The notes under the pieces were generated by a model, which was not told the origin of the DNA, made no database searches, and worked only from the letters and a program-made list of their open reading frames with translations. The translations under genes were made by a program, and so were the position numbers. From Strongylocentrotus purpuratus (lineage: Eukaryota; Echinodermata; Echinoidea; Camarodonta; Strongylocentrotidae): a DNA stretch of 64,000 nucleotides. The stretch lies in contig NW_022145558.1 of assembly GCF_000002235.5 (NCBI RefSeq), positions 1,486,501 to 1,550,500 of the forward strand, in the 5' to 3' direction. Positions 43,501-47,479 of this stretch are shown here, piece after piece; the stretch's first letter is position 1; every line of letters starts with the position of its first letter.

Positions 43501-45180
43501 AACCTTGCTTACATCTGCAAGTTGCTGAAGAAGACACTTCATGACATCGATGTGACCGTTCTGAGCTGCAATGTGCAAAGCAGTCCAACCGTCATGGTCG
43601 GTCGCATCCACATCGGCTCCGTGGCTGAGCAAGCTATTTGTGATTTCGAGATGACCATTCTGCACTCCGACATGTAGGGCTGTAGAACCTTTCTCCTTGG
43701 TGGCTCCGTTGACCTCTGCTCCTCGCCTAAGCAAATGCTCAGTAACGTCACAATGGCCAACAAATGCAGCAACGTGCAAAGGTGAGATATCATCAACGAC
43801 TCCTTTGGCTACTTCAGCTCCCTGTCCAAGTAGATAATCTACAATATAAAGATGACCCATTTGAGCGGCAATGTGAAGAGCAGTCCAGCCAACATTGTTG
43901 CTTTCGTTCACGTCAGCTCCTTGACTGATCAGATACCGAACAACTGCTAAACTGCCACCTTCTACAGCATATTGTAATGATGTGCGACTAACTGTTCTGC
44001 AGCCTTGACTTACAAGAAGATCTTGAATGTCAAGATCAGATATCATACATGGCAGATGCACAATAACCATTCCACCTTGAGCTGTCTTATCCTCATCGCC
44101 ATCTTGATATTTGCTTCTACCAAGATCACCTTCTGGAGCTCCTCTAAAGACAGTAAGAGAATCAATTAGTCTGCTAACTGCTTGAACTACACGACCCTGC
44201 ACACATCGCACAACATCATAGTGACCATACTGTCCATCAAATTGTAAGATGACAGAGTTCGACACGCCTCTCTTATTTAGTTCAGAGCCTTGGCTAAGCA
44301 GATACTTCGTAATGCCGATCCGACGAGTAAATAAAGCATAATGCAGAGCTGTGGTTCCATTTGCGTTGCCATTATCTGCCTCAACTCCATGGCCGATTAG
44401 GGATTTTACGATATCTAAATGGCCAGAATTTGATGCAAAATGTATGGCAGTCAATCCAAGGTCATCTACTTTATTCATATCGGCCCCTTTACTGATCAGA
44501 TATTCCACGACATCCAAGTTCCCTTTCTCTGAGGCACTATGCAAGGCACACCTACCAAAGGCATTGCTAGAATTCACATCAGCTCTTTGACTAAGCAAAT
44601 ATTTTGTCATATCAAGATGGCCATTACTTGCTGCAATATGTAAGGCTGTCCAACCAAAAGAACCGGCTTTATCCAGCTCGGCTCCTTGACTGACTTGATC
44701 TTTCATGGCATCAAGATCGCCCCTCTCTGCAGCGGTATGAAACTCCGTCCAATGAATTATATTTGATGTGGCCAGCTCAGCATGCTGACTAAGCAAGGCA
44801 CTTGAAACACGAACACGACCAGCAGCTGCGGCAAGGTATAAGGCTGACCATCCTTTGTCACTAGCCTTACCAACATCAGCTCCTTGACCGATTAATTCTG
44901 TGACAACATCAAGATGTCCTCCAGCAGCAGCTAGTTTTAATGGGGACAAACCATCATTGTCATCTTTATTCACTTCAGCTCCTTGACTTATCAGACATTT
45001 GGTGACATCAAGATGACCATTCAGTGCAGCTAGCTGTAATGCAGTCTTACCGTCATTATCAACTTTATTCACCTCGGCTCCTCTACCGATCAGTTCTTGG
45101 ATGAGGTCAAGTTGTCCATTCTGCGCAGCACTGTTCAGTGCACTCTGCAAATCTTCGACACGTACGGCCATCTTGTTCAT
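20791..45180 (-). CDS. ANK/ZU5/UPA/multi-Death-domain scaffold gene, 21 exons
   Basis: Spliced model of 5,613 nt (1,870 aa plus stop); exon phases agree at all 20 junctions. Domains by residue: ankyrin repeats 10-305, 398-610 and 644-764; ZU5 about 811-923; UPA 924-1104; Death domains 1119-1214 and 1217-1306; linker to 1345; two Death-like helical domains 1346-1443 and 1444-1528; second ZU5 1529-1640; UPA-like 1641-1766; C-terminal Death domain 1766-1870. No signal peptide or membrane segment is seen. ZU5-UPA-Death occurs in ankyrins, UNC5 and PIDD. I see no HFS autocleavage motif in the first ZU5 (it has SHIWD). The inferred role is a cytoplasmic death-fold scaffold. The start Met at 45180 is the first in frame; the next ATG (AAGATGG, codon 4) has the better context. 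Full length needs transcript support; two adjacent genes remain possible. Confidence 0.85.
21190..21900 (+). repeat. 65-bp dimeric tandem repeat in intron 20
   Basis: About nine well-kept copies plus degenerate ones after 21780. Each 65-bp unit contains two related half-units of about 32 bp: TTCAGATACGACGCAGTAAA with GCCTAAAGCCCCA, and TTCCGATATGACGGGGTAAA with CATTAAGCCTCA. It is thus a higher-order dimer of a shorter ancestor. It lies between exon 20 and exon 21. Confidence 0.9.
22200..22390 (+). mobile_element. Degenerate tRNA-derived SINE in intron 20
   Basis: An A-box-like GGGGTTGTAGTCTAGTGGCT is followed by a weakened B box (AATTCAAATCC), then ATTCTCTGGCAAGACATAAT and TTTGCCACAGTCTACCCAGA. 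The layout matches the SINEs at 16.4 and 18.5 kb. It stops shortly before exon 20. Confidence 0.6.
22435..22468 (-). CDS. Exon 20: 34-nt linker
   Basis: The acceptor CAACAACAG and donor GTAAGTAAC are strong. Phase 1 in, phase 2 out. It encodes AEPDYGVYLTD and joins the second UPA-like region to the terminal Death domain. The short length is supported only by splice sites and phase. Confidence 0.7.
22961..23114 (-). CDS. Exon 19: second UPA-like region, C-terminal part
   Basis: Acceptor CAAAACTTTAAG, donor GTAAGTAC; phase 0 in, phase 1 out. It encodes ISIGKLLAEESSVLSFELEF followed by FEDGKKTFNLSIQQGTSTLV, a beta-rich segment in the position expected for the second half of UPA. Open throughout. 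Confidence 0.75.
24060..24280 (+). mobile_element. LINE 3'-end fragment in intron 18
   Basis: The sequence resembles a non-LTR 3' UTR, ending with GTAAATAAACCAATTCAAAT and a degenerate (AATTCAAATC)n tail. It abuts the donor of exon 18 and is on the opposite strand to the gene. No coding part remains. Confidence 0.5.
24287..24474 (-). CDS. Exon 18: second UPA-like region, N-terminal part
   Basis: The acceptor TTCATCAG opens in phase 1 and the donor GTATGATT leaves phase 0. It encodes about 63 residues (EDFHVSKDTVVFPANHLQLC, then SSRKVILHVYVTHPYRRPIK), a beta-strand-rich segment following the second ZU5. It is more diverged from the UPA consensus than the exon 7-9 region. Confidence 0.8.
24918..25253 (-). 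CDS. Exon 17: second ZU5 domain
   Basis: Acceptor ATTACAG, donor GTATTAAC, phase 1 at both ends. About 112 residues: GGVVELRELDIRVSIPAGAL is the ZU5 opening, followed by VVTMRVP, PVVECSLTQELLEPATVVLP and HCFG, where UNC5 proteins carry PHC. One exon encodes essentially the whole domain, as exon 6 does for the first ZU5. Confidence 0.88.
25548..25802 (-). CDS. Exon 16: Death-like domain 4
   Basis: Acceptor ATTACTAG, donor GTAATTAT, phase 1 at both ends. It encodes 85 residues (VEELFKTICSVSDLLQLAPR, then VVLQMLREWLRRGGTRGRLL and EIVQAFRFNDAAESI). The helix spacing and the LREWL...GTRGRLLEIV stretch match the C-terminal half of Death domains. The N-terminal half is divergent, so domain identity is moderate. 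Confidence 0.8.
25850..26225 (-). mobile_element. LINE 3'-end fragment with (TTA)n tail
   Basis: On the minus strand the sequence ends CAAATAAATAATCATAATAA and runs into a long A/T trinucleotide tract (25850-26030). This resembles the 3' UTR and microsatellite tail of a 5'-truncated non-LTR element. It lies in intron 15. Confidence 0.5.
26249..26613. mobile_element. piggyBac-type MITE, intronic copy
   Basis: Flanked by TTAA at 26245-26248 and 26614-26617, with inverted ends AGCTAAAGACCAGTTATGG and CCAATACTGGTCTTTACCT. It is 365 bp and homologous in reverse orientation to 88-483. A spurious ORF on the minus strand here belongs to the element, not to an exon. Confidence 0.85.
26941..27234 (-). 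CDS. Exon 15: Death-like domain 3
   Basis: The acceptor TTACTATAG follows the GC-AG intron; the donor is a weak GTTTGC. Phase 1 at both ends. It encodes 98 residues: PPTSEELWSVARAVKNLPLA, WELGKALCLEDDVIAAF, then ARQLVDNSWIGLDRKERSDK and MAELLLEYNIQD. Helix 1 to helix 6 spacing looks like a Death domain. The frame stays open past the donor to 26816, so a longer unspliced form is conceivable. Confidence 0.8.
27735..27854 (-). CDS. Exon 14: linker, ends at a GC donor
   Basis: Acceptor TGTATCTAG, phase 1 in. It encodes VVDEVSLPEKNQTVTKPVRR, LPPSKRTDADYVEIIRTTDL. The only phase-compatible exit is TTTAG followed by GCAAGTAA, the consensus of GC-AG introns; a GT two codons on would break the phase with exon 15. 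The basic, proline-containing peptide links the Death pair to the next helical pair. Confidence 0.7.
28676..28735 (+). repeat. (AAG)n microsatellite in intron 13
   Basis: About 55 bp of GAA/AGA trinucleotides ending shortly before the donor of exon 13. Confidence 0.85.
28765..29030 (-). CDS. Exon 13: Death domain 2
   Basis: Acceptor TTACTATCAG (or CACAG at 29024), entry phase 2; donor GTAGGC, exit phase 1. It encodes about 90 residues: VPDKMLLVFASQIKAEQFFE, IGKKLEFNRTELEHIQ and DANIQMLSSWKASQ, a clear Death-domain pattern with helix-5 LSSWK. Similar in layout to exon 11, suggesting tandem duplication. The phase-2 entry requires a small exon after exon 11. Confidence 0.85.
29500..29509 (-). 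CDS. Exon 12: predicted 10-nt micro-exon
   Basis: Exon 11 leaves phase 1 and exon 13 needs phase 2. In the intron between them, CATAACCAG, then ten bases (CTACAACTGG), then GTAAGTAT supplies the missing 1-base shift and is open in frame. The donor matches consensus very well; the acceptor has a weak pyrimidine tract and an in-frame stop upstream limits the exon to this size. It adds only three to four residues. Confidence 0.5.
30513..30796 (-). CDS. Exon 11: Death domain 1
   Basis: Acceptor TATTTTTCAG, donor GTTAGTTG; phase 2 in, phase 1 out. It encodes 95 residues: MMTVNQYYDLGVALGFTIQQ, LDVIEYRRFRNREQAIHDML and VTWRNRQASG, the classic ankyrin/UNC5-type Death domain with helix-2 LGVALGF and helix-5 MLVTWR. 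It directly follows the first ZU5-UPA block. Confidence 0.9.
31298..31343 (-). CDS. Exon 10: 46-nt linker
   Basis: Acceptor TTATTGCAG, donor GTAAGCTC; phase 1 in, phase 2 out. Encodes DDSTFQVSTEPSSFIR, a flexible linker between UPA and Death domain 1. Confidence 0.75.
31780..31920 (-). mobile_element. Degenerate SINE-like sequence in intron 9
   Basis: The plus strand reads CTGGAAACTATGTTCAAGGA, TAGGCATTCACTTTCCCTGG and CATGTCTAGCCAAAGGATAT. These are decayed counterparts of the SINE body words (TTGGCAAAGACAT and TTTGCCACT) seen at 16.4 and 22.2 kb, in reverse. The tRNA head is not clear. Confidence 0.35.
32379..32541 (-). CDS. Exon 9: UPA domain, C-terminal part
   Basis: Acceptor TTGCCCACAG, donor GTGGGTGG; phase 0 in, phase 1 out. 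It encodes LLSLKDIHSHMRHNLLLSMT, then FSVIYVTISQAGRLGKSQSL and AFVIRYTG, matching the last strands of UPA in UNC5/PIDD-like proteins. It lies 4.5 kb from exon 8 because the LINE occupies this intron. Confidence 0.88.
32993..36660 (-). mobile_element. Full-length-looking CR1/L2-group LINE in intron 8
   Basis: A non-LTR retrotransposon in the same orientation as the host gene. Its large ORF is at 33196-36477. The 3' UTR ends AAAAGGCGCTATACAAATGT followed by an (ATT)n tail at about 32993-33012, a terminus typical of CR1/L2-like elements. The 5' limit is uncertain; 36478-36660 is upstream untranslated sequence. No clear target duplication was found by eye. Confidence 0.88.
33196..36477 (-). CDS. 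LINE ORF: APE endonuclease and reverse transcriptase, intact
   Basis: 1,093 codons without a break. Endonuclease motifs at residues of about 130-380: CHWNARSLRHKS, FVTETWLTEND, GGVGALVRS, VAVYRPPPSS, LLLGDLNVHYD and LMSDHVAV. RT at about 600-900: KKPGLDKERMKNYRPISNI, AYRKNHSTETALV, LSLDMSSAFDTLDHTILLTR (first catalytic Asp), FGVPQGSVMGPLLFTLY and YHVYADDIQVYI (catalytic DD). The C-terminal RAFIATAPKSWNNLP region is typical of the class. All expected catalytic residues are visible, so the copy is young and may be retrotransposition-competent. Whether a separate ORF1 is needed and missing cannot be told. Confidence 0.95.
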   Translation of the reverse strand: MFSTDFAALSLVLLAVLSYSTEHLLCGGSKDCILNSNIDKDFDHFRVLCLNREMSRHWTVHQSPSTMETKPIHGLRYSRSSLIALRHSRCAKVTQSADVLSLLKENGILRYRGCRAGNRARRKQLVRSTGIDSSNVVIDANVGNETLQHVCHWNARSLRHKSLLLQDYVITNEVDVMFVTETWLTENDDAVIAEVTPPGYTFTNVPRTGGRGGGVGALVRSDLKLHQVTIDPHFTTFEHCIITDKARSVNYVAVYRPPPSSTNGLKTSTFLEEFDSFIDDMNQTPGKLLLLGDLNVHYDCPERPNVARVVDTLKSAGLKQYISKPTHRHGHTLDVVIAREDENLLCSIRTDPSLMSDHVAVSCMIRGERPSTDERPQEYRKFSNIDHTLFADDLASFLDNQPLAEDVNSCVLNLDRDMERVLDIHAPVCLRTTQVRHRPKWYNEEVDAARRERRRQERKWRKSLKVNPDSDRSAYCEAKAAAAEALSRAKRFYYNDLFSESTPKDMFRELKHLLNKSKRFLPDADSSVELASTFCTFFSEKIRDLRRCIDDLNVDELDNPNGMAISAPSFVEFQFVTSEEVQRLIKRSPNKTCPLDPLPTWLLKRHLPVLLPKLTHIINASLASGDFPSSLGVASMTPVLKKPGLDKERMKNYRPISNIRFVAKLMERVVSSQLANYLEDNSLGDPKQSAYRKNHSTETALVSLQNDILCALDDRKCVILLSLDMSSAFDTLDHTILLTRLRDEYGVSGTALHWFRSYLSNRLSHVRIRGVKSLDTRLEFGVPQGSVMGPLLFTLYSKPVSDILYSHGIGYHVYADDIQVYIQCDPSSQDSVDHAACRLRDAMRDVYRWMTSNKLKLNQDKTELVVFASKVHQRLLQNFTLTLHDGTVIKPSKKLRILGVVFDNLMLPDVHVSNVVRTVKYHIRNLCRIRKYLDESTTHAAVRALVLSRLDYCNSLLSGTTAKNIHRLQLLQNQSARLIFKQPKSTHTTPLLNSLHWLPIQQRVLFKTSTLVFKSLHYLSPSYLTDLVHVRHPSYNLRSNTRTVLDTPRCRTNAGKRAFIATAPKSWNNLPNFVQTADSLMTFKKHLKTHLFN
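36712..37045. mobile_element. MITE-like segment of the CAGTCAAACCTG family
   Basis: Contains GTGAAACCTGCTTTAGCAAC, repeated AAAGACCAT words, CAGTGGAACCTGTACATACA, AAAGTGGTCTACAATGGCAG and a right end CAGGTTTTACTGTTTTACTG. It looks like two overlapping copies of the 20.2-kb family, between the LINE and exon 8. Confidence 0.5.
37062..37190 (-). CDS. Exon 8: UPA domain, middle
   Basis: The acceptor TTTAAATAG is weak in pyrimidines, the donor is GTATGAAA; phase 0 at both ends. It encodes 43 residues, EVQREEKQSSYHNAHRSFPI then SIEAKSGDISVTCDGEG. The RSFPISIEAKSGD-type strand is a strong UPA signature. Confidence 0.88.
37250..37485 (+). mobile_element. 5'-truncated LINE fragment in intron 7
   Basis: On the plus strand, one frame reads YGDRSFAKAAPVLWNSLPL, the C-terminal motif found after RT in CR1/L2/Jockey-type elements, followed by a decayed continuation. 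It is antisense to the host gene. Confidence 0.65.
37538..37580. repeat. (TA)n microsatellite
   Basis: About 20 TA dinucleotides in intron 7. Confidence 0.9.
37925..38240. repeat. Cluster of CCCATATGGG-type palindromes
   Basis: At least six variants of CCCATATGGG or CCATATGGG (near 37983, 38039, 38101, 38158, 38178 and 38223) are interspersed with GGTCCACATG and GGGACCCATAT words in about 300 bp. It may be a degenerate tandem element. It lies in intron 7 near the donor of exon 7. Confidence 0.6.
38310..38557 (-). CDS. Exon 7: UPA domain, N-terminal part
   Basis: Acceptor TTAATCATAG, donor GTTAGAAA; phase 1 in, phase 0 out. It encodes LPYCKILERHLELHIDHCAE, WWVLIPLEQQIIQLQFMCTP and YVPDKIERGKEFDVHLHLN, a textbook UPA opening (ELHIDHC...WWVLIPLE). 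The frame stays open past the donor, but the UPA continuation is clearly in exon 8. Confidence 0.9.
38665..38800 (+). mobile_element. Old piggyBac-type MITE fragment
   Basis: TTTAAAGATAAAGTTAAGTA followed by ACTAGTCATACAATTACATT and GTGAAAGAAACTG matches the inner end of the 26.2-kb MITE. It starts at a TTAA-like site. The right end is not recognisable. In intron 6. Confidence 0.45.
39115..39453 (-). CDS. Exon 6: first ZU5 domain
   Basis: Acceptor TTATTTGCAG, donor GTAGGTTA, phase 1 at both ends. It encodes 113 residues: CDGKELKLEHHGIAMSIPPG, AVEQNESCKITLTLVRDLPS, YGIRCDPPNMVFHQPVKIMI and PHSTLF, the standard ZU5 order (opening GIAMSIPPGAV, PVKIMIPH at the end). It ends SHIWDTRKG and lacks the HFS autocleavage motif known from PIDD. 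Confidence 0.93.
39495..39760 (+). mobile_element. Diverged piggyBac-type MITE copy in intron 5
   Basis: It begins GGTTTAAAGATAAATTTGAG and contains GGTTTTGGAGTGATCAAAAT, the counterpart of GGTTCTGGAGTCATCACAAT in better copies. The ends are unclear. Confidence 0.45.
40139..40173 (-). CDS. Exon 5: 35-nt linker
   Basis: Acceptor AATTCCCAG, donor GTAACACT; phase 2 in, phase 1 out. Encodes SPAMDIIKAYR. Supported by splice sites and by restoring the phase between exons 4 and 6. Confidence 0.75.
40272..40376 (-). CDS. Exon 4: post-ankyrin linker
   Basis: Acceptor TTGTACACAG, donor GTAAAAGA; phase 2 at both ends. Encodes WKNSFQEGKQKVVVNHLHYF, SSDDPELQKVGLLH. No named domain; a helical connector between the ankyrin array and ZU5. 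Confidence 0.8.
40948..41313. mobile_element. Short hAT-type element, 366 bp, 8-bp TSD
   Basis: The ends CAGGCGCGTACGCAGG and CCTGTGTACGCGCCTG are inverted repeats with one mismatch, flanked by ATAATAAC at 40940-40947 and 41314-41321. The interior is poly-G, poly-T and poly-A with no coding potential. The termini resemble those of the 9784-11802 element (shared CAGGCGCG start), so they may share a transposase source. In intron 3. Confidence 0.85.
41314..41700 (-). mobile_element. Probable tRNA-derived SINE with LINE-like tail
   Basis: On the minus strand the 3' end reads GTAAAGTGCTTTATAAAATA and runs into A/T triplets, like a CR1/L2-type tail. Near the other end, GAATTTGAATTCCAAAGGTC could be a decayed B box. 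Parts of this block recur at 45985-46110 upstream of the gene. Assignment is tentative. Confidence 0.4.
41725..41882 (-). CDS. Exon 3: last ankyrin repeat
   Basis: Acceptor AATTGTTCTAG, donor GTAGGGAA; phase 0 in, phase 2 out. Encodes ISEEFYQNELSPKKALVFYL, LDHGAKPDIKDNQGNLPVHY and AKDEIIRQMIFS, an ankyrin-type hairpin (DNQGNLPVHYA). A damaged copy of its 3' part lies at 46111-46172. Confidence 0.9.
42444..42647 (-). CDS. Exon 2: ankyrin repeats
   Basis: Acceptor TTTTACATAG, donor GTAAGATG, phase 0 at both ends, 68 residues. GKGCTSVHLATQNGYTSIIE, ILVSHGADLNIQSIDGQTCL and HEAIRLSG show one complete repeat and the start of another. Confidence 0.92.
42838..43012. mobile_element. MITE of the CAGTCAAACCTG family in intron 1
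   Basis: Left end AAAGTAAAACCTGGCTATCA, right end AGACAGCTTTGACTTACATG, with internal GGTCACTGTTGACAGTTGGC and CATAGACAGGTGGCCACTAA. Same word set as the 20.2-kb element. Confidence 0.6.
43252..45180 (-). CDS. Exon 1: 643 aa of ankyrin repeats
   Basis: A single large exon from the start Met to donor GTATTTAA, phase 0. Repeats of 33 residues run at 10-305 (nine) and 398-610 (about seven), with the pattern DGxTALHxAAxNGHLDVxKxLLSQGAxVN. Residues 306-397 are not ankyrin-like (a segment with SLTVFRGAPEGDLGRSKYQD and DKTAQGGMVIVHLP). Repeats 4, 5, 8 and 9 are the most degenerate. The exon ends TEDEKK. The near absence of introns in the array suggests expansion by internal tandem duplication. Confidence 0.95.
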
Positions 45181-45984
45181 TTCCCTCCTTACTGTCTCTG
45201 TGGATCAGACTTTTGGTGTTGTCTTTACGACTGACCCCCTTTTTGAAAATCTTCTTCCACATTCCTAGTGAAACCTAAGGGTCTCTCTCCTGGCTACAAG
45301 TTCATGAATTTATCAAAATCTTTTAGGGCTGTTTTAATTTTTTTCCTACATGCTGTATCTTCTCATTTTTCTGCCCCATTCCTAGTGAAAGCTAGGAGAT
45401 GACAGCAGTGTATCACCTAAACACCTAGAAAAAAGGGAACATGTTTAAATTTTCGCAAATTCGGTCACTGGTGACTGGTCACTGGTGAGGTACATATTTT
45501 TTTAATTGGATGGAAGGACATATCTTGAAGTATCTCAGTCCAAAAAGACTGAGATAACCACTGACAGATTTTTAGAACTTTAGAGGGCGCTATTTATATC
45601 ATGCGTGATCACTGGAGCGTGAAATTTAGCTAGGTTATGTGCATTGATAAAATTAAATACTGTAGAAGTTTGAAACAAAACGGAATTGGTATGAGAGAAG
45701 GACGGCAGTTTACGGTTTTTAGGGGTCATTTAAAGCGATGTTTGGCAGAGTCGATTTAGGATTTTAATTTTCAAGTCAATGGTCTTTGCCAGGCTGCCAA
45801 TCATCTCTAAACATGTCACTCATTTGAGTCTTTTAGGAACAATCCAAAAGTCCGATCTTTCACTTTAATCATATGTGTGGTGCTGTATTGCTTTCAATAA
45901 ATGTACAATGTAGAATTGTTTATTTTAGATGTGATCAAAAGTCCACAACTAGTTTTCGATTTTTATCTATATTTAGTTCTTGTT
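45181..45984 (-). other. Upstream region of the large gene
   Basis: The 5' flank holds no ORF and no clear TATA/initiator pair that I can defend. The direct repeat GTCACTGGTGA occurs near 45464-45487. A 5' UTR exon or promoter may lie here but the sequence alone does not fix it. Confidence 0.35.
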
Positions 45985-46110
45985 TTTTTTTGTTACGTAT
46001 TCTATATTTTATAAAGCACTTTTAATTACCAGTTACAACGTAGACCACTCGACTATGACATAATTTCTACATTTCTTCCAAATGCCCATGTTGATTTAAT
46101 CCTTCCCTAC

Positions 46111-46172
46111 CTTGAAAATATTATCTGGCGAATGATTTCATCCTTGGCATAGTGGACTGGTACGTTGCCTTG
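46111..46172 (-). pseudogene. Broken copy of exon 3
   Basis: 62 bp corresponding to the 3' part of exon 3, still reading VPVHYAKDEIIRQIIFS with the donor (GTAGGGAAG) preserved at 46110. The match breaks at the exon's GTTGCCTTG position and is replaced by MITE sequence (GACAGGTGGTCTTTGTAGAC). The adjoining 45985-46110 also matches intron 3. No acceptor remains, so it cannot be an internal exon. Confidence 0.85.
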
Positions 46173-46639
46173 TATTGTTAGACAGGTGGTCTTTGTAGAC
46201 AGGTAGTCACTAAAGCAGGTTTGACTGCAATTGTATAATGTAACACAGGATTCTCTTGCAAAGCAGTTTTGATGTACTGAAGAGACCACTATGTATATAT
46301 AAACTTTTGAACGAATAAAGATATATATATATATTTCTAACAACCAGTTTTTCCATCAATCAAAGGTCACATCTCACTCTCTTTTTTAGTTTATTCGGTT
46401 CGTTGGTCTCATTATAATGAATTCATGATCCCCCTTGATACGCAATACTCAATTTGGAAATTCCTTTGAAAATAAGTACAAGCATTTACTGTCCGATTAT
46501 GTTTAAGTTAAATGCAATTTAGTATGTAACTGTCAATGACCTGAAATTAATAGAATATTTTGTATTCTTTGTAATGGATGTATCAACTTGTCAAGCCACA
46601 TTGGCTTTTACTGATACACCCTATTTCATTTTCCAACAC

Positions 46640-47039
46640 AATTTGCATTTAAATGTAGCTACTTTGTTTCACATTTTTAGGTCGATTTTTATAATTATGT
46701 ACATTGTAAATGTTTACAACCTTGGGTTTTTCAATACTGAACTTGAAATAAAATGGATCAATCAATCAATCAATCAATCAGATGTAACAGTATTCATTGT
46801 CACTATTCCATGATAACTATTCCGATCTGTCTTTGACCTTTAATACCTATACATGACTTTAAATTACAAGATAAACATCAGAAGTGAATCCTACTCCCTT
46901 CAGAAGCTGGGAATACACCTATCATGCATCAGCATGGTACATTTGACTCAAAAGGTTTATGCAAATCGCCTAACATTGCCCAAATGTTGAAAATCACGAA
47001 TCATCACCATTACAATCAACATGACCATCAACAACAACA
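46640..47039 (+). repeat. Duplicated segment A with LINE-like tail
   Basis: From GTCGATTTTTATAATTATGT through TGAAATAAAATGGATCAATC (an (ATCA)n tail like a non-LTR 3' end) and on through TTCCGATCTGTCTTTGACCT to the minisatellite. It is repeated at 51369-51745. The first portion is a retroelement 3' end; the second is unassigned. Confidence 0.7.
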
Positions 47040-47375
47040 GCAAATCTTCCCCTACGACAACTACCCCCTACGACAACTGCCCCTACCACAACTACCCCTT
47101 AATAGGGCAACTACCCTATAGGACGACTACCCCATACAACTACCCCTGCGACAACCATCCTCTAGGATACCTAATCCCCTGGACAACTATCCTAGGGGTA
47201 GTTGTCTAGGGGTAGTTGTCCTGGGGTAGTTGGCCTAGGGGGTAGTTGTCCCCCGGTATTTGTCCGGGTTAGTCATCCTAGAGGGTGGTTGCCCTAAGGG
47301 GTGGTTGTCCTAGAGAGTAGTTGACTGGGGGTGGTTATCCGGGGGTGGATGTCCAGGAGGTAGGAGTCCGGACAC
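47040..47375. repeat. CAACTACCCC inverted minisatellite, second locus
   Basis: Forward units (CGACAACTACCCC) occupy 47050-47185 and reverse units (GGGGTAGTTGTC) 47195-47375, meeting at about 47190, so a long stem-loop can form. The flanks are shared with the 51.75-kb locus. Confidence 0.85.
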
Positions 47376-47479
47376 GGTTTATGATATATAATCAGGATAA
47401 GCGTTTCTGTAATATATACACAGATTGTATGTAACTCTCTTCCAACGAGCTTATATAGTGGCTATTGCTTGGATCAACC

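Noticed and set aside
43539..43796. Second ORF overlapping exon 1 (85 aa, same strand, other frame)
   Set aside because: A shadow frame of the ankyrin exon, with no independent features.
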